Below, one piece after another: positions 43,641 to 50,013 of a DNA stretch of 64,000 nt. The stretch comes from Pleionea sp. CnH1-48 (GTDB lineage Bacteria > Pseudomonadota > Gammaproteobacteria > Enterobacterales > Kangiellaceae). Below the pieces are notes generated by a model. The model worked only from the letters and a program-made list of their open reading frames with translations. It ran no database searches and was not told the origin of the DNA. The DNA is taken from positions 1 to 64,000 of the forward strand of contig NZ_JAMXSB010000012.1 of the NCBI RefSeq assembly GCF_024124665.1, given 5' to 3'. The position numbers and the translations under genes were made by a program. The stretch's first letter is position 1; each line of letters begins with the position of its first letter.

Positions 43641-44111
43641 ATGAATTACTGGTTAATGAAATCGGAACCCGACGCCTTTAGCATTGATGATTTAAAAGCA
43701 CGCCCAAAACGCCGAGAGCCGTGGGATGGTGTTAGGAACTATCAAGTAAGAAATATGATGCGTGATCAAATGAAAAAAGGTGATCTGGCCTTTTTCTATC
43801 ACTCCAACTGTAAGCCTCCAGCAATTGTCGGCATTATGGAAATAGTCAAAGAAGGATACCCAGACACAACCGCCTTTGATCCCGAAGAAAAATATTACGA
43901 CCCAAAAAGCGATCCTGATAATCCTCGATGGTTTATGGTCGACGTCAAATATAAGCGTCATCTTAAAAGAGAAATCCCCTTACAAGAACTCAAAGAGGAA
44001 TCTCAACTAGGGGATTTCGCCCTCACCAGAAAAGGCAGTCGTCTGTCTATTGTTCCTGTAACAGAGCAACAGTGGGAACATATCCTGGCAATGGAATCAG
44101 GAAAAGGCTAA
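43641..44111 (+). CDS. EVE-domain protein
   Basis: A 156-residue single-domain EVE (PUA-like) protein: MNYWLMKSEPDAFSIDDL at the start, the WDGVRNYQVRNMMRDQMKKGDLAFFYHSN block, and the later WFMVDVKYKRHLKR. EVE domains bind modified bases in DNA or RNA. Stand-alone forms like this are widespread and their role is unclear. It is probably monocistronic. Confidence 0.9.
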   Translation: MNYWLMKSEPDAFSIDDLKARPKRREPWDGVRNYQVRNMMRDQMKKGDLAFFYHSNCKPPAIVGIMEIVKEGYPDTTAFDPEEKYYDPKSDPDNPRWFMVDVKYKRHLKREIPLQELKEESQLGDFALTRKGSRLSIVPVTEQQWEHILAMESGKG

Positions 44112-44286
44112 GTCCTAGATCCCTTGCTACACGGGCTTTGTGAGCTAATTCACTGTTTTTTGAGATATTTAATTTTTTTTTGTGCATAACCCCGCAAGCA
44201 AATGAAACAAGAGTCAAAATATTTAGCTTTGGCCGATAACACATTTGCTATATTTATAGATACACACTGACGTAGTGGGGTTAGTC

Positions 44287-46830
44287 ATGTTGAAGAATGG
44301 TGTTACAAGATTAGCAGTCGTAATTCTCAGTACTGCTCTTATTTTTGGATGCTCAGGTGGAGGCTCAGACGAAGCCCCAGCAAGCGAACAACCATCGGAT
44401 GGTAATGGCAATGGAGACGGCAACGGTAGTGGAAGCGGCAGTGGTGACACTAATACGGCCCCAGTTGCAGCAATATCAGTCACAGATTCAGTTATCATCA
44501 ATAATGTGGTGAATGCCAGCGGCTCTGGCAGCTCCGATGCCGATAATGACAGTTTGACCTACAGTTGGCAGTTGGTAGCACCAGACGGCTCCTCAGCTTC
44601 ATTAAGCAGCAACAATCAAGAAGATACCTCATTTACACCCGATATCGCAGGTAACTACGAGCTTCGACTAACCGTTAATGACGGAACCGAAGACAGTAAC
44701 CAGGTTAGCCGAACTGTCGCTGCTGTTGCTCCCGCAACAGGACAAAAAGTTTCGTTTCAAAGTATCAGTGGTTCTGAACAAACCAATGTTCCCGTCACAT
44801 TTGCTTATGTGTTTGAAAAAGGAACCTACCAAAACAATCAACAATTTGCTTTTCAGCTAGAAGATGAAAGCAACATTATCGCCGTTCAGACGGATGCAAA
44901 AGCAACCTATAAAGATGGCTCTCTGCGTCATGCAATTTTCTCAGGTGTTATTCCACAGCTCGGTGCCAATACCACTTTGGCTGGCGAACTCATTCCTGTT
45001 AACACAAGCCCAAGTGCTACCTCAGCTGGCCTCAATGACTTGCTGGCGAGTAACTTTGACGCCACCATCGAGCTCAATGTTAATGGTGTGATTTATACTG
45101 CTTCGGCTAAAACTATGTTGCAAGCACAAGCCAACGCTTGGTTAGCAGGCCCAGTCGCTAATGAGTGGTACGTGAATGGCAGCTTTAAAAATGGTAACTC
45201 TGAACACCCCCACCTGGCTGCTAACTTTAATATTCGAGTATACGGTAACCTAGATAACATCTGGATCAGTGCTGCGGTAGAAAACAACTGGGCCTATCAA
45301 ACAAGCCCTCAAAACTTCACCTACACAGCCACCTTTTCTATTAACAATCAGGTTGTTCACACAGAAAATAACTTGAAGCACTTACGCAGCACTCGCTGGA
45401 GAAAAGAATTCTGGACTTCAGCCGCTCCACAACTGCATATTGCCCATGATGCTCAATACCTGATTAAAACAGGTGCGATTCCTAACTATGATCCCGCACT
45501 GATAGATAACATTGCTCCTGCTCAACTGGAATACTACGCCACCGAATGGCAGGACCAAAACGTTGACATCGCAGTGACAGACGATGGTTATCTGGTACAC
45601 ATGGGAACTGGCGGTAACGAGTTTACCTACAACAAAATTGGACCAATGGGTTTAGGTTTTGCCAATGCTAAAATGCCAACTACGGGCGCTCGTCCTGATA
45701 TAGGACCACTCCCTCGCTGGGCAGCCACTTACTTATTAAGCCAAGATCGCCGCGCCAAAACTGCAGCATTAGGAATGGGTAATCAGGCAGCTTCCTGGCC
45801 TATTCACTACCGCGACAAAAATACCGGACTGCCACTGTCCATCGTCGACTATCCTTATGCGTCGTCTTTCTGGAACGTGAACATGTCGAACAATCCTAAC
45901 ACGGGTTTGAATGAGCATACCGCTCTGTGCGAATTAGGCCCCGAGGATTGCGTTGTGCCTTACACTGCAGACACCGCTCACCAGCCATCATTGGCTTACG
46001 TTCCTTATCTTGTCACTGGAGATCACTACTATCTAGAAGAGTTACACTTCTGGTCGACTTACAATTTGCTCGAAATGAATCCCAACTATCGAAGCCATGA
46101 TAAAGGTCTTTTTGGTGTCGATATGCAGGACCGAGCGCAGGCATGGTCAATGAGAACCCTTGGTCAAACGGCTTTCATTACGCCCGACAACCACCCCATG
46201 AAAAACTACTTCTCCACCATCCTGACCAACAACCTGGATTACTATCATGAGCTGTATGTTACGGCTAAGCCTAACTCTTACGGTGCCATGATCCCTAACT
46301 ACTCTCATCCAACGGCTTCTCCCTGGATGGATGATTTCTTCACCTGGGCTATCGGTTCATTGGTTGACCTTGATTACACTGAAGCAAGACCTCTGCTTGA
46401 TTGGAAAGCGAAGTTTCCTGTTCAGCGTATGGGCTACGGCACTCAAAATAACGATAGCTACTGCTGGATTTTCGCTTCGGCTTACCATGTGTTAATCGCG
46501 CCAGCCCAAGGCGAGGCGATGTTTAATGAAATCGCTGATGTGTACACCAATACCAACGGACAAGAGATTCCCTGGGGCGGTGGTTTTGATGACGCAGGTA
46601 CCGCATGTGCGAGTCAGGCTCAAGGTGATGCACTAGGTTTGCAAGCTAAAGAAATGATTGGATATTCAAGCTCTCCCACGGGCTTCCCATCCAACCTGCA
46701 AATCGCGCTAGCTGCCGCTGTGGACTCTGGTATAGATGGAGCAGAAGAAGCCTGGCAACGATTCCAGAGCCGCAGTGTAAAGCCAGACTATACTGCTTAT
46801 CCTAACTACGCTATCGTACCTCGAAGATAA
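44287..46830 (+). CDS. Large surface lipoprotein with PKD-like domain
   Basis: An 847-residue lipoprotein. The lipobox is LIFGC, followed by a Gly/Ser/Asn/Asp spacer (about residues 25-60) and a PKD/REJ-like domain (about 60-145: SSDADNDSLTYSWQL and AGNYELRLTVNDG). The remaining 700 residues are a large Trp/Tyr-rich region with several possible catalytic acids and histidines. Phrases such as YKDGSLRHAIFSG, and a region that looks like helical-toroid sequence, remind me of polysaccharide lyase-type proteins, but I cannot place it in a family. A role at the cell surface on polysaccharide is inference. I start at 44287 because the longer frame begins with GTG. It has its own terminator. Confidence 0.7.
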   Translation: MLKNGVTRLAVVILSTALIFGCSGGGSDEAPASEQPSDGNGNGDGNGSGSGSGDTNTAPVAAISVTDSVIINNVVNASGSGSSDADNDSLTYSWQLVAPDGSSASLSSNNQEDTSFTPDIAGNYELRLTVNDGTEDSNQVSRTVAAVAPATGQKVSFQSISGSEQTNVPVTFAYVFEKGTYQNNQQFAFQLEDESNIIAVQTDAKATYKDGSLRHAIFSGVIPQLGANTTLAGELIPVNTSPSATSAGLNDLLASNFDATIELNVNGVIYTASAKTMLQAQANAWLAGPVANEWYVNGSFKNGNSEHPHLAANFNIRVYGNLDNIWISAAVENNWAYQTSPQNFTYTATFSINNQVVHTENNLKHLRSTRWRKEFWTSAAPQLHIAHDAQYLIKTGAIPNYDPALIDNIAPAQLEYYATEWQDQNVDIAVTDDGYLVHMGTGGNEFTYNKIGPMGLGFANAKMPTTGARPDIGPLPRWAATYLLSQDRRAKTAALGMGNQAASWPIHYRDKNTGLPLSIVDYPYASSFWNVNMSNNPNTGLNEHTALCELGPEDCVVPYTADTAHQPSLAYVPYLVTGDHYYLEELHFWSTYNLLEMNPNYRSHDKGLFGVDMQDRAQAWSMRTLGQTAFITPDNHPMKNYFSTILTNNLDYYHELYVTAKPNSYGAMIPNYSHPTASPWMDDFFTWAIGSLVDLDYTEARPLLDWKAKFPVQRMGYGTQNNDSYCWIFASAYHVLIAPAQGEAMFNEIADVYTNTNGQEIPWGGGFDDAGTACASQAQGDALGLQAKEMIGYSSSPTGFPSNLQIALAAAVDSGIDGAEEAWQRFQSRSVKPDYTAYPNYAIVPRR

Positions 46831-46880
46831 TAAGAGGTTACGAAAACCGACGAACCGCTTATAATAGAAGCATCCAATAC

Positions 46881-46906
46881 GGGCACCATAAGGTGCCCTC
46901 TTTTTT
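46881..46906 (+). terminator. Terminator after the surface lipoprotein gene
   Basis: GGGCACC-ATAA-GGTGCCC followed by TCTTTTTT: a 7-bp perfect GC-rich stem with a classic T-tract, 51 bases after the stop codon. Confidence 0.92.
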
Positions 46907-46948
46907 GTCTGATAGAATGACTGCCAGCAGGATCATTGAGAAATCACT

Positions 46949-47608
46949 ATGACACAAGATGAATTAAAGAAATTGGCTGCCGAAGAAGCCGTCAAATATA
47001 TCGTAGAAGAAGAAATAGTAGGTGTAGGCACAGGCTCAACCGTCAATTATTTTATTGATGCTTTAGCTGCCAAAAAGCACCTTATTGAAGGTGCAGTATC
47101 CAGCTCAGAAGCGTCAACAGAGCGACTTAAAAGTCATGGAATTCCGGTGTTCGACTTAAACAGTATCGATCGCATCCCTGTCTATGTTGATGGTGCGGAC
47201 GAGTCTAACCACTTGTTACAGCTTATTAAAGGCGGTGGCGGTGCTTTAACTCGAGAGAAAATCATCACTGCTGTTGCAGATAAGTTTGTTTGTATTGCCG
47301 ATGAATCAAAACTGGTTAGACAGTTGGGAGACTTCCCACTGCCGGTAGAAGTCATACCCATGGCCAGAAGCCATGTTGCCAGAGAGTTAGTCAAATTGGG
47401 GGGCGACCCTGTCTATCGAGAAGGCTTTAAGACAGATAACGGTAATATTATTCTCGACGTTCATAACATGGAAATCATTGAGCCTATCGCGCTTGAACAA
47501 AAGATAAATCAAATTGTTGGTGTTGTAACTAACGGTTTATTCGCGGCGAGAAGTGCCGACACGCTTATTTTGGCCACTGAAGATGGCTTGAAAACAATGG
47601 AAGCTTAA
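46949..47608 (+). CDS. rpiA: Ribose-5-phosphate isomerase A
   Basis: Interconverts ribose-5-phosphate and ribulose-5-phosphate in the pentose phosphate pathway. The 219-residue protein matches E. coli RpiA in length and shows [13 protein letters not shown] (about residues 28-40), [14 protein letters not shown], the catalytic [27 protein letters not shown] (about 76-102) and [10 protein letters not shown]. It is convergent with the first PEP-CTERM gene and shares a bidirectional terminator with it. Confidence 0.96.
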   Translation: MTQDELKKLAAEEAVKYIVEEEIVGVGTGSTVNYFIDALAAKKHLIEGAVSSSEASTERLKSHGIPVFDLNSIDRIPVYVDGADESNHLLQLIKGGGGALTREKIITAVADKFVCIADESKLVRQLGDFPLPVEVIPMARSHVARELVKLGGDPVYREGFKTDNGNIILDVHNMEIIEPIALEQKINQIVGVVTNGLFAARSADTLILATEDGLKTMEA

Positions 47609-47617
47609 ACGCCAGAC

Positions 47618-47649
47618 AAAAAAAAGCCTCTCAATCGAGAGGCTTTTTT
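47618..47649. terminator. Bidirectional terminator, rpiA / PEP-CTERM gene
   Basis: A run of A, then GCCTCTC-AATC-GAGAGGC, then a run of T. It works in both directions, for rpiA (plus) and the PEP-CTERM gene (minus). The same hairpin is repeated after the second PEP-CTERM gene. Confidence 0.93.
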
Positions 47650-47671
47650 ATGTGTCTTTTCAGTTTAATGA

Positions 47672-48433
47672 TTAAGCGCGCTTACGACGTGCCAAACCAA
47701 AACCGATCAAACCTAAACCTAAAACACCTAAAGTGCCTGGCTCTGGAACAGGAATGAAAGACTCAACCATAACAACCATATCTGAGTAGTCACGGTCAGA
47801 GTTGTTTAATGCCAAATCTTCCCATGCCAAGATGAAGTTGTTGTCAGTGAACTGACCGTAGAAGCCGTCACCGTCTGGGTCCATCATTTCAGTGTTGTCG
47901 CCCTGGAAAGTTACCAGGTGATCAGTTGTACCGTCAGCAGCTGCGTCGCTGTTCAAGTCTGCCTGAGAGTAGAACGTGTTGTTCTGAGCAGAAGTCAGGT
48001 AGAAACCGAAGTTGCTTGAGTTCAAAGTTGCTGAAGCTTGACCCATGTAAACATCGTTAGAGTCGAAGTAAGTCGCAGTGAACACGTTACCTGTCTGAGA
48101 CAGAGTAGTGTGCCAACCTTGAGAAGCAGCACCAGAGAATAACTCTAGAGTTACGCCAGTGTTACCAATCTGGTAGATACCCATAGTGTTAGCGTTTGCA
48201 AAACCAGCAAACTCAAACATCATTACAGCGTTACCAGAACTAACAGCGTCCAATGTCCAGATTTCATCAGGGTTATACTGATCAGCATTTACGTCCTGGC
48301 TGAAAGTACCGTCTTGAGCAGCACCGTTCAAACCGTTTTGCAGACCGCTGCCTAAAACAGGGGTTGCGCTAGCTGGGATTGCAGACAATGCACCCAACGT
48401 CATTCCAACAAATAATTTTGCTAAGTTGTTCAT
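47672..48433 (-). CDS. DUF4114 PEP-CTERM protein, copy 1
   Basis: A 253-residue secreted protein destined for exosortase processing. It has a signal peptide (MNNLAKLFVGMTLGALSAIPASA), a body rich in Asn/Asp/Gly and aromatic residues, and a DUF4114 segment (ILAWEDLALNNSDRDYSDMVVMVE, about residues 200-224). The C-terminal sorting signal is complete: PVPEPGTLGVLGLG, a hydrophobic stretch and ARRKRA. The acidic DUF4114 part could bind calcium. It is nearly identical to copy 2 except near the signal-peptide junction and a few substitutions. A sigma-54 promoter lies 80 bases upstream. Confidence 0.92.
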   Translation of the reverse strand: MNNLAKLFVGMTLGALSAIPASATPVLGSGLQNGLNGAAQDGTFSQDVNADQYNPDEIWTLDAVSSGNAVMMFEFAGFANANTMGIYQIGNTGVTLELFSGAASQGWHTTLSQTGNVFTATYFDSNDVYMGQASATLNSSNFGFYLTSAQNNTFYSQADLNSDAAADGTTDHLVTFQGDNTEMMDPDGDGFYGQFTDNNFILAWEDLALNNSDRDYSDMVVMVESFIPVPEPGTLGVLGLGLIGFGLARRKRA

Positions 48434-48512
48434 TTTAAGTACTTCTCCTGATTGAGTTCCTTGTGACCAGTGAAGGTCAATTCATTTGAAAATAAAATTT
48501 TCCCATCCATGA

Positions 48513-48530
48513 AAGCAAAAGACGTGCCAA
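48513..48530 (-). promoter_or_regulatory. Sigma-54 promoter of PEP-CTERM copy 1
   Basis: On the minus strand, TTGGCAC-GTCTT-TTGCTT matches the RpoN consensus TTGGCAC-N5-TTGCW completely. The gap to the start codon is 79 bases. It fits control by PrsR, a sigma-54 activator encoded nearby. Confidence 0.9.
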
Positions 48531-48591
48531 TTTTATAAGTCCATGATTTGTATTATGTTTTAAAGAATTCCGTTTTTATAACAATAAGCAA

Positions 48592-48609
48592 TGTAAAATT
48601 TGTGGACAT
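48592..48609 (-). promoter_or_regulatory. Shared upstream element, candidate PrsR site (copy 1)
   Basis: Plus-strand TGTAAAATTTGTGGACAT. The matching site of copy 2 is TGTAAAATTAATCGACAT. Both start exactly 61 bases upstream of their sigma-54 promoters. The dyad TGTAAA-N5-TSGACA is a plausible enhancer site for a dimeric activator. That PrsR is the binder is inference. Confidence 0.7.
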
Positions 48610-48691
48610 CGCCTGTTTATATGCTACTCAATTTTTAATACCGATATATTGATCGATTTCATAGTTCCCAAAATGCTCATGAATAAAAAAC

Positions 48692-48721
48692 AAAAAAGCC
48701 TCTCAATCGAGAGGCTTTTTT
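48692..48721. terminator. Terminator of PEP-CTERM copy 2
   Basis: Same hairpin as at 47618 (A-run, GCCTCTC-AATC-GAGAGGC, T-run), 22 bases after the stop of copy 2 on the minus strand. It separates the two copies into independent transcripts. Confidence 0.93.
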
Positions 48722-48743
48722 ATACGTCTTTTCAGTTTAATGA

Positions 48744-49502
48744 TTAAGCGCGCTTACGACGTGCCAAACCAAAACCTAATAAACCTAAACCTAGTACACC
48801 TAAAGTGCCTGGCTCTGGAACAGGAATGAAAGACTCAACCATAACAACCATGTCTGAGTAGTCACGGTCAGAAGCGTTTAATGCCAAATCTTCCCATGCC
48901 AAGATGAAGTTGTTGTCAGTGAACTGACCGTAGAAGCCGTCACCGTCTGGGTCCATCATTTCAGAGTTATCACCTTGGTAAGTCACCAAGTGGTCAGTTG
49001 TACCGTCAGCAGCTGCATCGCTGTTCAAGTCTGCTTGAGAGTAGAAAGTATTTTGGCCAGCGGTTAGGTAGAAACCAAAGTTACTAGCGTTTAATGCTGC
49101 TGAACTTTGTCCCATGAAAACATCGTTCTCATCGAAATAAGTTGCAGTGAACACGTTACCTGTCTGAGACAGAGTTGTATGCCAACCTTGAGAAGCTGCA
49201 CCAGAGAATAATTCTAGCGTTACGCCAGTGTTACCAATCTGGTAGATACCCATGGTGTTAGAGTTAGCAAAACCAGCAAACTCAAACATCATTACTGCGT
49301 TACCAGAGCTAACGGCGTCCAGTGTCCAGATTTCGTCAGGGTTATACTGATCAGCATTTACGTCCTGGCTGAAAGTTCCGTCCTGAGAAGCCGCATCTAA
49401 ACCAGCCTGCAAGCCACCGCCAAAAACTGGAGTTGCGCTAGCTGGGATAGCAGACAATGCACCCAAAGTCATTCCAATAAATAATTTCGTTAATTTCTTC
49501 AT
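48744..49502 (-). CDS. DUF4114 PEP-CTERM protein, copy 2
   Basis: A 252-residue paralogue of copy 1 with the same layout: signal peptide (MKKLTKLFIGMTLGALSAIPASA), DUF4114 segment and PEP-CTERM tail (PVPEPGTLGVLGLG, hydrophobic run, ARRKRA). It differs mainly in the stretch just after the signal peptide (GGGLQAGLDAASQDG against GSGLQNGLNGAAQDG), and one residue is missing from the TSAQNN region. A strong GGAG ribosome-binding site precedes the ATG. A sigma-54 promoter and upstream element match those of copy 1. Confidence 0.92.
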   Translation of the reverse strand: MKKLTKLFIGMTLGALSAIPASATPVFGGGLQAGLDAASQDGTFSQDVNADQYNPDEIWTLDAVSSGNAVMMFEFAGFANSNTMGIYQIGNTGVTLELFSGAASQGWHTTLSQTGNVFTATYFDENDVFMGQSSAALNASNFGFYLTAGQNTFYSQADLNSDAAADGTTDHLVTYQGDNSEMMDPDGDGFYGQFTDNNFILAWEDLALNASDRDYSDMVVMVESFIPVPEPGTLGVLGLGLLGFGLARRKRA

Positions 49503-49577
49503 TTCCGAGCTTCTCCTGGTTTGTCCCTGTTTACGATATTTACCGTAACATCTCAGTTGTCTAGTTAGTCAAGTATA

Positions 49578-49595
49578 AAGCAATGCCTGTGCCAA
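49578..49595 (-). promoter_or_regulatory. Sigma-54 promoter of PEP-CTERM copy 2
   Basis: On the minus strand, TTGGCAC-AGGCA-TTGCTT, again a full match to the -24/-12 consensus. It lies 75 bases upstream of the start codon. The promoter is the same as that of copy 1 outside the N5 spacer. Confidence 0.92.
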
Positions 49596-49656
49596 CAATT
49601 CAACCCATTGATTCTAAAGACTTTTTTATTTCTCTGTTCATAATTCAATCTATGCC

Positions 49657-49674
49657 TGTAAAATTAATCGACAT
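49657..49674 (-). promoter_or_regulatory. Shared upstream element, candidate PrsR site (copy 2)
   Basis: Plus-strand TGTAAAATTAATCGACAT, 61 bases upstream of the sigma-54 promoter. It is the best conserved sequence upstream of both promoters after the promoters themselves. Confidence 0.7.
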
Positions 49675-49723
49675 TAAATTAACTCATTTCCCAATACGAC
49701 TTACTTTACTATCTCTCGGCTCA

Positions 49724-49755
49724 TAGCTTGCTCTCGTAGCTTGCTCTCGTAGCTT
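49724..49755. repeat. 13-bp tandem repeat
   Basis: TAGCTTGCTCTCG occurs twice directly (49724-49736, 49737-49749) and then partially (TAGCTT). It lies in the 511-base gap between PEP-CTERM copy 2 and the TPR operon, outside both the sigma-54 promoter and the terminator. Nothing else is seen in that gap. Confidence 0.8.
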
Positions 49756-49969
49756 AGCATAACTTATTGTTTTTACGATAGAAAATAATATTCACTCTCA
49801 ATTAAAGGTAGGCCTCTTATACAGTGAATAAATCAAAAGAAAAGATTTGAGCAACAGATAGGTCATAATCGATAGCTATCTCACAAAGGCGATGTGCTTT
49901 AAATTTAAAGTGAGAGCTCCCTTATAATCACCGTTAACAACCCCTGTCAAAAATTTATCCAATAGCCTG

Positions 49970-50007
49970 TGAAAGAAAGTTACCCAGCTATCATGGCTGG
50001 GTAACTT
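49970..50007 (-). terminator. Terminator of the prs operon
   Basis: AAGTTACCCAGC and GCTGGGTAACTT form a perfect 12-bp stem with a 7-base loop. On the minus strand it is followed by TTCTTTC. It begins directly after the stop codon of the last TPR gene. Confidence 0.85.
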
Positions 50008-50013
50008 GGGTGC

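Larger units (their letters stand above)
47618..49510. repeat. Tandem gene duplication of about 1.07 kb
   Basis: The unit terminator plus PEP-CTERM gene occurs twice in direct orientation, offset by 1072 bases. Identity is very high over the coding region, and the terminator hairpin and the bases after it are repeated. The intergenic DNA upstream of each gene has diverged, apart from the sigma-54 promoter and the 18-bp upstream element. This indicates a fairly recent duplication with pressure to keep regulation. Confidence 0.9.
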
